64,000 bases of DNA from Plectrocnemia conspersa (lineage: Eukaryota > Arthropoda > Insecta > Trichoptera > Polycentropodidae). Location: NCBI GenBank assembly GCA_009617715.1, contig VTFK01000146.1, positions 496,001 to 560,000 of the forward strand, in the 5' to 3' direction. Position 1 is the first letter of the stretch. Each line of letters begins with the position of its first letter. Made by a program: the position numbers and the translations under genes. Below the pieces are notes generated by a model, which made no database searches, was not told the DNA's origin, and worked only from the letters and a program-made list of their open reading frames with translations. Shown one piece after another: positions 1 to 12,110 of this stretch.

Positions 1-1370
1 AGATTTGACTGAATATAATTACTCGAATTGCGAATAAACTAGGTACGTTTTAAATATGAACATGTAATATATACTTAATACGTATGAATATTGAGGTTAA
101 TATCGATCAAACCATATAAATTCTAAAAAAATATATTTTTTATTTATTGATATTTGGGGATATCTTTAACGTCGATCGCGTAACAACGATTGTGATGCAG
201 CTGGTTATTTAGCTAAAGAATTTCGGTTCCGTTTTTGCGTAGTCATCTTATTGCTAGTTCATGGATTTCTAAAAAATAATTAGAAATAATAAACACTATG
301 TACAGTAATGAAAATCTAAACATAATACTTACAATGATATTATAATTTGGCGAGGTTGCAAATATTTGAGCTTTTAAATTAATTTTATATTTGTCCTTTA
401 AACGTCAGTTATGGTCTCTCTGATTTTTTGTGTTTTTATGTTTTTTGTGCCATATAGTAATAATATTTAGGGTAGTGAGTGAGTTGTTGTATACACCAAG
501 GTATATAAAGAAAATAAAATAAAACCATTATTGCAGCAAAAAAAAGTTCCGTTCTGAGCGATGGCTAATATACGACATTTTACAGTGATTGCATACATAG
601 AGTAATCAATAGCTAAAATATCTAAGAGTGTGTTATTTTTAATTTGGATGTATGTATGTCTTACTTTTTTTTATCAATTTTCGTTCTATTTAATCATTTC
701 TCTTTCGGAACAAATAAATTCAGGATATTCGCGTGCTTCAAAAATTGCATCCATTGTTATGATCATTTTATGTCTGTCAAAAGTCAAGGACCCCGTCATT
801 ATCTGTTATCATACATTCCGCCTCTTTTTCGGTTAACATCCACACCACCTCATCATCATCCCCCGTAACTTCACGCCCCTATGCCCCGACCGCGACAATG
901 ATTGATTAAGCACTTTAAACCGGTGCACCATTCTATTCGCATATTTAATTTTATTCCCGCTTTCATCAGTCGATTGTATAGTATGGTTCGAATTATAATA
1001 TTAAAACTAATTTATAAAATTTTATTTAAAATAAATATTGCTGCATTTCTAATAATTAAAGTATATTTTATAGCTAAGCGTTTGAGTCGCCACTTATTTA
1101 TATAAGCTGATATTCAGCGATGAAACTGCAAGCTATATATATAAGTTTTGAGTTAATCATATTCATAGGCAAATCTAAAAATATGATTTGATACAACATA
1201 TAATGTAATCTATGATCCACACTGCACTGGATAGTCGCGTATGGAATCGTATATATTTCCGCCGCCACATGGGAGGCTGCAAGAAAGGAAACAGTAAATA
1301 AATCATACGCTTGCATAAATCAAATTTTAAGCGTTGGCACAGACGACAAAGGGGTGGTGTATCAAATGAA
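1..1370. other. AT-rich gene-free stretch
   Basis: No gene is supported here. The two overlapping plus-strand open frames near 630-870 and the minus-strand ones near 1100-1375 have no splice sites, no motifs and hydrophobic AT-driven composition. A short C-rich patch lies at about 840-900. Nothing else was recognised. Confidence 0.6.
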
Positions 1371-1680
1371 GCCAATCGCCTTTTTCCACAATTTTCCGTT
1401 CACGCGACGCCAGAGGCAGGAAAATCGTCAACGTGAAAGGAGAAAATCTCTCATCTCCATAAACAACAATGCACTAGTAGATATTGCTAAACAGGAGATA
1501 CGTATTAATTTTTAACGTATCGCTGAGCTTTAAGCTCAAACAATTCGCTCACTTCAACTAGCATCAACAACCAACCCTCCCTTAATCGAAAGGCAAGGGC
1601 CATAAATCAAAAACACAGTCACTGCTAATCCACTTGCATTAATATTCAAGTCCACTTATTTTTGGTCTACCTTTGGTATA
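1371..1680. other. GC-richer island 1 (non-coding)
   Basis: A step up in GC against the flanking AT-rich DNA, with no open frame of note. It contains the first copy of the GAGCTT/AAGCTC palindrome (1525-1537) and a run AAGGGCCATAAATCA near 1595. It may be a conserved non-coding or regulatory element; that is inferred only from composition. Confidence 0.45.
1525..1537. repeat. Palindrome GAGCTT-T-AAGCTC
   Basis: A perfect 13-bp palindrome with one central base. The same word with central A occurs at 15421-15433 and 20932-20944, and a variant with a two-base centre at 25861-25874. All four sit inside GC-richer islands. It could be a binding site for a dimeric factor or a relic of a repeat; the flanks are not alike, which favours a site. 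Confidence 0.7.
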
Positions 1681-3640
1681 ATTGATGACTAAGATGTTTT
1701 ATTTAACAGTGTCAGATCCATTTACGCGTATTGCAATATATTTTTATCAAAATTTAGTATATGCTTTAATATTTTAATTTTTAAAACATAATATATATTA
1801 TTGAGTTTTAGGTTAAAATATCAATATATCAAAAATTAAAATTAATACTATAAATAGAATTTCGATCATTCACCTTAGATTAGTTATTCATAAAATTTGA
1901 ATATATTGTGAATAAATAAAACTGTAATGGTATTAAAAGTCATGTTTGTCTATTTGAAGGTCATGGGTTCAGTCTCATATAAATCCACAACGATTAATTT
2001 GTTCGCTGTCAGGAAGACGGATTAAATGATTATTATTATAACGTTATTGATTTGTTTTTAACTGACAACTATTGATTAATTTAAGCTGAGCTAGATGCAG
2101 TAATAATTATAGCATTTTTTTATTAAAATAAACAATATTTCACGAATAAAGATTTTAAGTATCGTTACTAAATGGCAAACTTTTTAATATAATGATTCAA
2201 TTGAAACCTTTTAAAAAATTATTTCTCCATGCAAATAAAAAACTACTACGTTGTAATATGATAAATTACCCACCATAATAAAATAAAATCAAATTAGTTC
2301 AAAAATTTTATAAACATTAAAAATTGTATATAAAACAAGAGTTTAGTAATTTCTCGAAGATATTATATATTTACAATTTTTAAGAAATATTTATACATTA
2401 AATTTAATTTAATACAAAAAAATAGATTGTTATTTTCCATACTTTTTTTTTGTAAATTGCCATAAAATTACACATAAGTTCTAAAGCAAATAAAAAAGTT
2501 TTAGAATAATTTTTTTGATATAAATTTATGTAACTAAAAATCTTATTTTTTTATTAATGAAATCATGCTATAAAACATAGTTCACATTTAACGAGTCTTA
2601 GGTTTTAAACTAATAATAGTACTAAAATAAAATTGTAATAAAATAGTATATTTTTTTATAAACGTCAAATTATTATATCTTTGTAATATTGATGTAGTAC
2701 TAACAGCAGATAATTCAGTTAGGTTCAACGCGTGGTGTTTTTTATGTTTTATGCCTTTATAAATACCTTTTCCTTTCAAATTGTATAAACATTATGAGTA
2801 CTACTGTAGTATATATTATTATTGGTATACTAGTTTTTGTTTTACAAATTTCGGTTACTTTTAATAAACGATTATTGCTTTAAAATATTTATATTCATTG
2901 TAGAATTAAATAAATAGTATTAATTTATTAGGCATTAAATTAATAATTAAAACCAAGTTGTAAGTTCAGGCCAAAAAAGGATGTTACTGGTCAACAAGCG
3001 CGCTGTCGGGAACGGCTCCATCCCTTTCCGACCGCCTAAAAAATGTTTAAATGGTACTCTTGCCTTTGATTTCTCTGCCCTCAAAAATTTTTTGCCAAAT
3101 ACTATATTTATTCAAACAAAAGTTAGCAATAACATATTATTTACGTTACGATTGTGTATCTAAATATACATTTATTTAACCGTATCCATTAACAGTTTAA
3201 AAAAAACTTGCATAAAAACAGGGACTTTATTAGAACATAGTGTAGGGTTGATACATATCTCCACTAAAAAAGTATCAAAGCCCGGATTCTATAATTCTTT
3301 ATATAAAACAGGACCCGGTAGGTGCAAAATGCTAAGGAATGCGGTGCATATTTTTACCAAACAGGTACTAAGCATCTTTGGATTTACATTCTATAGAAAT
3401 ACGTCGTTGTTAATTTTATTGAAGTTTTTTTTTTATAATTATAACTACAGTATGTATATATTATATTTATTTTTATCTAATGTCGTTCACAATTTGTGTG
3501 TTATTTGTGGATACAAGTTTTGTAGAATAATTCACAAGGTATTATTATTTGAAATATTTAATCTGAATTAATTTATTTTTATATAAAATATCAATATATC
3601 AGATTAGATTGAGAAAATATGTTTTTGTATCATGATATAT
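1681..3640. other. AT-rich stretch with weak tRNA-like box B
   Basis: Mostly AT-rich DNA. At about 1960-1980 the run GGTCATGGGTTCAGTCTC resembles the box B of a tRNA-derived SINE, but no box A or tRNA fold was found. A 107-codon open frame at 3248-3571 (+) is rich in F, Y, I and N, has no donor or acceptor and no recognisable domain, and is judged to be chance. Confidence 0.45.
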
Positions 3641-3659
3641 TTCATCTACTAAGTATCAA

Positions 3660-4460
3660 CAATGACTAGCGCAAATCTTTTCCTGCCTTTCTATTAGATA
3701 TCGAGACTCACGCCAATGTAATAATTCTTTGCACCAAAGTATTAATCATACGCATTAACTTACTAAACTAGTGGCAAAATCCCCCTACCCGACTACTAGA
3801 ACCACAAAAAGTCCACCGGCGTGGAAACATTTATTTCGGCTGTCATTTCGCAAGTCATCTGCAATCACCAGCGATACACCCTATGCGACGACAACACTTT
3901 AAACTCCATACGGGCCTTCGAGCGCAGCCAAACTAACCCTTAAACGCCTCAGCTCCAAAGACAAAATTCCCTCGAACAGCCTCAGCCTTTTTTCACTCGA
4001 TGGGGTGTCATCCAATTTTAGCGTTTCAACATTTTGAAGAGCGCAAGGCGTGATATCCAACATCTTCCACAATAGCGCCCCACGACTTGTTCATTTAATA
4101 GGACACGGGGTGACAAGTGTCAACTTGTCAAAAATGTGTAGCTACAGCGAAAAAAGTGTAATTCGATTCGATGGCGAATTAATTTATAGCAGATGAGTAA
4201 TAGCGAAATTTTACGACTTCCTACAGCAATTATTTAACTGAGCATTACTTAAGTGGTTCGACAAAACAATAAACTTGCAAGTGTCCCGTTTTGCCAGAAG
4301 ACGTTAAAATTAATGTCACATGCATATAAGATAGCTGTATGTATTTAAACCTTAGGTGTAACGGTTGCAAACGGACGGAAGCGTAATGAATTAATGCGGG
4401 GTCTTGATGTATTGGGGTCGTTAAAGCGATCTTAGACCATATTCTTAGCGAAATTACAAA
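3660..4460. other. GC-richer island 2 with short hairpin
   Basis: A non-coding island of visibly higher GC. It carries a perfect 8-bp inverted repeat, TGACAAGT, 4-nt spacer, ACTTGTCA, at 4111-4130. No open frame, splice signal or mobile-element end was seen. A regulatory role is possible but rests on composition alone. Confidence 0.45.
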
Positions 4461-5287
4461 GGGCTGAATTGGACTTTATGCATCTATACCAAGTGCATAT
4501 TTTAGTCAAATTATTATTAAGGATAATGACTTAGAATAGATTTATCTAATATTATATAGTGTTATATATTTTAACAGATACTTTCAAATAATGAAAGACC
4601 CTTTTTTCTATTTTTTAGCTTATATAGAACTTATATACTTATTTTTTTGCAAAATAGTATGTAGTAGATACATATTATATATTAAAAAAATCTTTAGTTC
4701 TTTTTATTAGCTTAACAAAAAGCTATTAATATTTTATTTCTAGTTAAATTTTGTTTGTAGGAATTTTTACATTATTAATATTACGCTTTTCTGTTTATTG
4801 TTATAATATAGTTTATGTAATCTTAAAAAATATGTGATTCTTTATGAATTTAAGTCAGTCAGTCGTGCTTTGCCCGCTTATACCAAAGTACTGTTTTTAT
4901 TAAATCTGTGTTAATGCACATTTTTACTATGCATTCCGATAATAAAAATATAAATTGGGCTGCAAATTTACGATGACAGAATTCTTACCATATGGGAAAT
5001 TTGTACAAAATTGCATTTAATAGTAATTTATAAAGAAAAACCACTAAAACATTTAAGAAGTGGTCAGTGATAGATAAAATAAAAAAATATCTGAGAGGTA
5101 AAAGGTGCGAAATCTTTTGCGAAAAAATATATTTTAAAACATTAAATTAAAAAAATGGCATTTAAAAGTGAATTTTTAGTTTCATTAAAAAACAACATTC
5201 ATTTTGTGATAACCTAATCTTTTGATAGTTTCAATTTATGTGTAAATGCTATATTATTGATAAATGTCTCTAAGTTTCTTATTACTA

Positions 5288-5322
5288 AAAACATCACACC
5301 TACCATGTAGGTGTGATGTTTT
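5288..5322. repeat. Perfect 16-bp hairpin, 3-nt loop
   Basis: AAAACATCACACCTAC, loop CAT, GTAGGTGTGATGTTTT. The stem is perfect. A few bases further, CTAC-TAT-GTAG (about 5330-5341) repeats the tip of the hairpin with another 3-nt loop. It is too short for a microRNA precursor. It may be a snap-back structure left by replication slippage or a very small element. Confidence 0.85.
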
Positions 5323-7078
5323 CACAAAACCTACTATGTAGTAAATTGAAAAAAGGATTTTGATTTGCTTGAAAATTATTAAATATATTTTTAGATATTT
5401 CGCAATAAAATATTTTGTGTATTCATACCAATAAATATTCAGATAATTTTTTTTTTAAATTAATATACATACATATATATGTGTTTCAATAGTTATAAAT
5501 TATGTATAATGCTTACTGCTGTTTATTTCTGAAAAAAAATCAAGCTGATTGTAATAATATTATTTTTTTATATAAATTAGTTTTTTTTTTACAAAAAATA
5601 GAAATTATGTTATATTGTTTTTTGTCCAAAATATATTAATAAATTAAGAAAATATGTTTCTGTTTCATGAATTTATATCTTACACTGTTTTTTTGTGTAT
5701 TAACACTTTATCAACTGGTCAAACCATTTATCGTCTTGAGCGTGCTGAAGACCGCAGACGCCAATTGGCGTCTTGTGAGTATGATGGTTTTTCTGTCATA
5801 TGAAAATAGATGTTTAGTATTTTATTTGATTTTTTCAAAGATGATTAAATATTGTATGTATTTTCATTGTATTTTGAATATAGTTTTTTTAATCATATTT
5901 AAAAAATTGCTAAGTTTCATTTAAAAATATATTTATATACATATATTTTGTATTACTCTCAACACTTTTTATCATACATTTTATATTATGGTACTTTATT
6001 ATCTGTTCAATTTATTAAGTTTATTTGTACAAAAAATAATATTTTAATTATAATATTTTTTAAATAAATTTATGGATTACTACAGATTTTTTATCTTATA
6101 AAAAAATAATGTTAGTTTTCATTTTCGCATTAATACATATATACTGTATTTTACAATACAATTATATATAAGATATTTAAAGCGTGTTGAAAAATGAAAT
6201 AACTATATTATCTATTTAAAAATTAAAAGTGTAAATACCGAATAAATTAGGAAAATATGTTTCTGGCTTATATATTCCTATTCAAAGGAAGGAAATTTAA
6301 TTAAAGCTAATAAATATTTCAGTATAACGTTATGGTGCTTAATAATAAATATTAAATATTATTTCGATGTGTTAATGTTAGTTCATTGTTTATTAATGTA
6401 AAAAAAAAAAAACTGATTTTAATAATATCAATTTTTTAGATTACTGTACTTCCAATTTTTAATTTTTAAAAATTTACAAGGCAATAATTTATCTATTTCA
6501 TTTTAACTTCAAGTCATAAATACTGTTTCGATGTAAAGTGTGTAGAATAATTTATTTAACCTTTTTTAAATTTACTACAAAAAATAGTACACATATGTAT
6601 GTAATTATGTAGATCTATTAGTAATTATTTATGTTATTTTTTATATCTTAATGGATAAATCTATGAATAAAAAAATTGGAAAATTGCTACTTCAAAAATT
6701 TATAAATTAACGGTTAAGCTAATAGGTTATAAGTATTTTACATTATAGATAGTTTATTTTGAGTTTTTCTTATCTTAAAAGCATTGGCTCATATATTGTA
6801 TTTATAGCGTTATAAATATAACTGAAACACTTGATGTTAGGAAATAACTGGCAGATTTAAAATATACGTATAATTACCTTCTAATCATATTAATAACTTA
6901 AAACAGCGATTTAATTATTATAGCTAATCGTAGTTAAAATAATATGAAACAATATTTATCACAATACAAATTGCATGGTGTAGCAAAAAAATAATAAAAT
7001 AATTGAACTAATGAATATTATAAAGAATGTTTAATAGTATACATATATAATTAATCTAAAACACATTCTATATACTAG

Positions 7079-7104
7079 GTTATACATACATAAGTATGTA
7101 TAAC
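7079..7104. repeat. Perfect 11-bp inverted repeat
   Basis: GTTATACATAC, 4-nt spacer ATAA, then GTATGTATAAC. It lies in AT-rich tract A. Its low complexity makes chance more likely than for hairpins in the GC islands. Confidence 0.75.
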
Positions 7105-7474
7105 ATATTATATATAAATCAGTTATTAAAACTTAATTGAAGATCATTTTTATGTTTATTATTAATGAAGATAAAAGATATATTTTGCTAAATATATTGA
7201 TAATAACCTAAATTTCAAATCCTATTAAAAAAATAGATAATGCTTCTGTTCTTGGAATTTGTATAATTTTACATATAAATCGAGTTATCTTGTCTAGTTA
7301 GAAAAACTTTTCAATATCTATTCATATTCTCTATAAATATATTTTAACCCAGAATTCTGATCGATGATACTAATTATTTATTTGGGCAAATTCATTTTTT
7401 TTTATATTTTTATAAAATTATAATACAGATTTTTTAGCATTATGATTTACATTCATATGCATATCAGGGTATGA

Positions 7475-7710
7475 TTATGTTTTTATTTTATTTCGTGACA
7501 CTATTTCGGCCCTGTGGCTTTCGGAATCCTGAAAGCTCGTCTTTCAATTCACTCCACCTGTATGCAACCACAGATCTAACGGCGCCGTTATCCCGTGTCG
7601 TTATGCGAAATAACGACGGTCGGTTTTGCATAACACCGGAACGGCCGGATAACGGATTGGCCGCTGTTTATAAACCGGAACTTTGGTTAGATGTAGCAGG
7701 GACGTAGATT
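7475..7710. other. GC-richer island with nested inverted repeats
   Basis: A sharply bounded GC-rich block inside AT-rich DNA. A 78-codon frame (7471-7707, +) spans it but has no splice sites or known motif, and GC-rich DNA has few stops by chance. The main feature is a nested set of inverted repeats at 7585-7655, entered separately. Confidence 0.5.
7585..7655. repeat. Nested stem structure of about 70 nt
   Basis: The outer arms CCGTTATCC (7585-7593) and GGATAACGG (7647-7655) are perfect complements. Inside them GTTATGC (7600-7606) pairs with GCATAAC (7628-7634). Alternatively GTCGTTAT (7597-7604) pairs with ATAACGAC (7610-7617) around the loop GCGAA. It could be a structured RNA, a cruciform, or a set of related protein sites of GTTAT type. 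Confidence 0.65.
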
Positions 7711-7960
7711 TGGTATTACTTCGATTAGTAATATACTTTATTATAAAAATAATTCTTTGTACTGTATTTTTAAATAATATATCTAATATGAGAAAGTGTT
7801 ATGATTGTATTTTTTTATGTTCTCACTCTATTCATAGATAAGACTTGTTCTGAATCAAGTTGATAATTAATTAGTATGCATATTTTAATTATAACTTAGG
7901 TATGATTTATTTTTGTTGTAAATTATACTGTTAATTATAAAATTAAATTCTCAACATACA

Positions 7961-8800
7961 CGCCTTTGGATTTTAAACCCGAGTTTGCCAATATCTCGGA
8001 ATCTAATCCTTTCCGTGAAACACTTAAGTGGAGTGCCAAGTTTCACGGCTCCTTGTATTGTTTGCAAGATGACTCTATCTATTCAAATTTCCAGCCAACA
8101 AACAAACTTCTCCCGTGAATAATTACGAGCCAAGGGTTCTCCCGGTCTAGGCCACTTTGTTGAGAAATGGCCGGCTTTTGTGGCACCGACGTATACTACG
8201 ATAGTTTCAGACGAACAATGCGAGGATCACAATTTGATTGTGGGTGCTCGTTAATAGTAACTAGGAAATGGCAAACGGTCGATTTGGCACCTTAGGACAT
8301 TTCCTTTTGTGCAAATAATAATACATTAAGGTCAATAACGCATTTGATTAAAGGCAAACAAAGATCCTTTGACGAGATTTGAAAGCTCAATTTATTTCGC
8401 TGTTGACTTTCGCAGCCCTGCTTGTTTAGAACTAACTGTCCCCAAAGTTCTAAAGTGACCGCTCTGGGATTTGTAAAATATTCATGCATTCCAGGATTAG
8501 TAAGCGATCGATAAAGTGGGGATTCAAAGGGCGTAAGTGGTGTCTTTCATTCGATTTGATACGGAGGAAAAAATATGGTTTGGGGTGGCGGAATTGGTAA
8601 TGCGATCGGCCTTTTAAACTTTCGGTCAATAAAAGAGGACCAAATGTGTAATTTAATGTCAACAGTTGGCCGGCGGAATAAAGCGAGCGCTTAGCTGGAA
8701 AGGGTTAACGCACCGCTGAGCAAAGAGGAACAATGGAACATTTGTCGCTCAAGGGTTGCACGGGGGAGATTTTTAAAATGCGGTCAAATAGCGATGGATT
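7961..8800. other. GC-richer island 4 (non-coding)
   Basis: A long island without a convincing gene. The minus-strand frames at 8292-8489 and 8450-8662 overlap and show no motifs. It ends near AAAGGGTTAACG (about 8700), one of many GGGTTAA words that mark island edges here and may be ends of TTAA-type elements whose partner end was not found. Confidence 0.45.
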
Positions 8801-10890
8801 TGTTTAATTAAATCAATACTAACCCCTTACATGATTTACTATTATTTAAAAAATATTAGGAACCGAAAAACATTATTCTACTCAAATTTTAGTTCCATTT
8901 TATTATATTTTACTGTTTTTTTTATAATGTCAATGTGTTAATTAATTCTAAAAATATAATTTTTCTAGTTGTTTTATAATGAGTTATTTTGTAAATAAAA
9001 ATGTATTATTTATATAATAACATAGTTAGTTTCTTACTGGGAAAATTCAGAAACTTTGAAACTGATTTTAATGATATCCAATTGTTAAAATATATCTGAT
9101 TGTTCATTTTTTATTGTAAGAAAAGAGTTTCTTTATATTTTATTGTTTTTTACATTGATATATTAATTAGATTAAATAATTAAGATTTTCTCAGAGAGGG
9201 ATACTTATTACACTCTTAAATATTTTAGTTAAAACGTTTTGCTGTTTTTATAAATTGTATGTATGAAAAAAGTCTAAATTTTATGTTATGGTAATTTATT
9301 CAATAGCTGTAAGTTGCAAAGATTTTTACTGCAAATAAATAAAAACTTTACCACTTATTTTAATAATATACAATTTTTTTAATAAATTTGACAGTTGATT
9401 TATGTAAGTTAAACATGAACACACTTTATCTTTTAAATAAAAAATATACTTTCACATTTATGTGTTTTAGCAAATAAGAAAATATGCTTCTAGCTAAATA
9501 TGTTACTTAGTTATAGAAATACTTGGTCCATAATACTAGGAAATTGTCTAGTTGTTTACTAATAAATTAGATATTTTGATATTTTTTTATTGTGCTATTA
9601 TATTCAATGTCAGTAAGCTGCAAATAGCTTGAACTGATTTTAATGATATTTTTATTATTATTATTATTATTAAAGCTGTTAATATATTTTTATCTTTTTA
9701 TTTTTATTTAAAAAAATAAAAAGATAGGAGAGTTTTAAATTGATTTAAGTATGAGAAATAAATTTGGTTTAATTAATATTTTTTTAATCACCGATTCATA
9801 ATATTTTCTACTAAACATAATTAAAATAAAGAGAATAAATATATATTTGGTAATATATTATATTTATAGAATTTTTAATGTAATCCTCAGATTATTTAAA
9901 AAATATAATTTATTTATAATACATTATTAATTTAATCCTTAATATTGTTTTATGGAGTTGTATTTAAAAAAAATCAGACATTTTGTTATTATATACATTT
10001 ATGATACGTACATACTATATCAATGTTAAAATATTTTATTTCATTATTTTAATGGACATATAGATAATTAATTTAAAAATAATGTTTAAAGATTAATAAC
10101 TTTCCTTGCGACTAATTTTATGCATTTTTAAGAATTAAAATGTTCATAATTGGTCCAAAATGTTGTATTATAGAAAAACAGACTGTAGTAATATTTTTAT
10201 TTAGGGTATGTAATTGAGCTATTATTTTTTTTTAGATTTTAGGCAATAATTTAATTTTACAGTCTTCTAAATATATAACCAGTAACTTGAATAAATGTCT
10301 TTTTAAAATAAATGTTCTGTTTTCAAATTAAATGCTTAGTTTCATTAAATGATTACTTGTATTGCTAGACATTATGTATTTTGTAATGCTTAAGAATGAT
10401 TGAAAACTATTTTTATCTATATACTTTATATTATTTAATAATATTATTATGCATATATAGTATTATGGATAAACTTAAAATCTAAAAATGACGATTTTTT
10501 TACCATTTAAAAATGATCATTTCGCTTAAAATTTCATCAAAAACTGAAAAATATGAAAGTATGTTTTTATTTTAAAAATTATTTCTTAAATAAAATGCTT
10601 GTTATATTTTGACGATTGTTAGCCTTATTTTTTTATGAAGTGCTTCTAAAAAACAGGCTCTAAGCTGATTTATTATAATTTGTCTTCATAATCTATATTA
10701 AGAATGGGTGAACTTAATAACAATTTTACATTCTAATATTTTTAATAGTTGCTGAGAAAGAGTTACTTTCAAGTAATTATTTGTATAAAATAAGTACATA
10801 TTTAAATGAACTTCTACAGTAAATAGCTTTTAATTCATATTATCCAAGCGAGTGCTTGTTTTTATTATTAAATTAAAATATTTCTAAATA
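8801..10890. repeat. AT-rich decayed tandem-repeat tract B
   Basis: Repeat units can be aligned by eye. The word ACTGATTTTAATGATAT begins at 9061 and 9633, with a diverged copy (ACTTATTTTAATAATAT) at 9353, giving steps of 292 and 280 bp. Each is preceded by TTCAATNNCNGTAAGNTGCAAA. The agreement of several words in the same order supports tandem duplication rather than base composition alone. It belongs to the same family as tract A. No gene was seen. Confidence 0.6.
9691..9726. repeat. Perfect 15-bp AT hairpin
   Basis: TATCTTTTTATTTTT, 6-nt spacer, AAAAATAAAAAGATA. The stem is perfect but has low complexity (A and T runs), so it could form by slippage. It lies in tandem tract B directly after a short TTA microsatellite (about 9650-9671). 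Confidence 0.7.
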
Positions 10891-11180
10891 CACACTTTTA
10901 AGTGTTGCTTCACACATTTGCCCCCCTAACCAGCACGCGACTAACCGGGCTGTCTAATTTAATTAACCCCTTCGGCGGATTACGCGGGGTACGTTCGGTC
11001 CGTCATACGCAAATGGCGTTTAGGTGTCATTTTAATGTCACGGATGACGCAATTATGGCGGTCGACTCCATGAGTTACAACTATTAAAGTTGTGGATTAA
11101 CCGTGTAACAATTCCGGACGAGAGGGTTAATTAATGTTAATTTATCGCCCTAGCTGTGGTCATATTCGCGGGATGATTTT
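10891..11180. other. GC-richer island 5 with homeodomain-like words
   Basis: A non-coding island. It contains TTTAATTAACCCC near 10957 and GGGTTAATTAATG near 11128, both with TAATTA-type cores used by homeodomain proteins. The 61-codon frame at 10902-11087 has no splice sites. A regulatory role is inferred. Confidence 0.4.
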
Positions 11181-12110
11181 ATCTTAGTATTTTTTTAAAA
11201 GTCATGTTATCAAACACATGTCATTTTATAAAGCGTATATGTATGTATGTATTCATATTGAATATTATAAAAATAATTCAAAACTATATATGTTGCGTAT
11301 GTATTTTTTATTCAATGGAGTGTAGGAGAATGTAGATACGGAGAGGGTTCCCTCTTTTATTCGCCAAAAGGAAATCATCTTCCCATGCTAATGTGACAAT
11401 TACAAATGGAGATAAACCCGCGATATTTTTCAAATGTGTCAATGAAAAGAGTATATCTATATACTTATCTTTTTTCATAATAAATTACAGTAATACTATT
11501 TAATAGTTTTATAATCAATTATTATTTGTATGAAGTCTATCTTCAGCAATATATATTCAAAGTATTTGTGTATCCAATACAAGTCATTACTAATAATATA
11601 TGCATGTAACAAAAAAGTTAATTACAGCTGTTATCGTTATATAGACTATAGTTCATAATTAGTGAAAGGTTACTTATTTTTAAAACAAGGTTATAGCAGT
11701 AACTATGCAAAATTTAATTACGTCCAATTATAGAAATCCAGTATAGAAATTTGTAATATAAAACAATCAGACGTACATTTAAATGTATATAGTATGTAAA
11801 CTTATATTAATTATGGATATATTGTATATATATATATATAGTAAGTAAATTTTAATATAATACTTTTGATTTATACAATCTATATTATTTTTTGTGTTGT
11901 CCTTATTAAACCTTGTTAATTCCTTCACATTTATGTTTTTATAGCATTTTTCCCCATTTTCAATCATTAACCCGTAACGGATGTGTTCATTTGGGTAGTT
12001 TCCTTTCGCCGGCTAACTTATTAATCATCCCTCTACCGAAACCACCCCAGACCCTTTTTAAATTCAGCAAATGGGGTGAAAATTGTCCGATTGCTTTTTT
12101 TCAAATGTGA
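11181..12110. other. AT stretch with a (TA)n run and a small island
   Basis: AT-rich DNA with a TA microsatellite near 11826-11841, then a small GC-richer block at about 11930-12110. The frames at 11779-11967 (-) and 11913-12110 (+) overlap and are judged to be chance. No other feature was seen. Confidence 0.45.

Larger units (their letters stand above)
4461..7470. repeat. AT-rich decayed tandem-repeat tract A
   Basis: A long AT-rich tract in which short words recur at spacings close to multiples of about 290 bp: AGAAAATATGTTTCTG near 5647, again near 6250, with an older copy near 3612; and CTGATTNTAATAATAT near 5544 and 6412. The same words recur in tract B (8801-10890). It is best explained as an ancient satellite-like array worn down by mutation. 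The 85-codon frame at 5667-5924 lies in it and is treated as chance. Confidence 0.5.

Noticed and set aside
1935..2040. tRNA or tRNA-derived SINE suggested by a GGGTTCAGTCTC box B
   Set aside because: No box A at the right distance and no cloverleaf. No second copy was seen in the window.
3248..3571. 107-codon plus-strand open frame, the longest in the window
   Set aside because: It is composed mainly of F, Y, I, L, N and K as expected from AT-rich DNA, with no splice sites, domain or conserved block. A frame of this length is expected by chance among many in 64 kb.
5288..5322. MicroRNA precursor
   Set aside because: The whole hairpin is 35 nt with a 3-nt loop, too short for a microRNA precursor, and no known seed was recognised.
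9650..9671. CRISPR-like or regulatory meaning of regular TTA repeats
   Set aside because: Simple microsatellite. Similar ATT and TA runs occur near 11826, 57962, 59919 and 60372.
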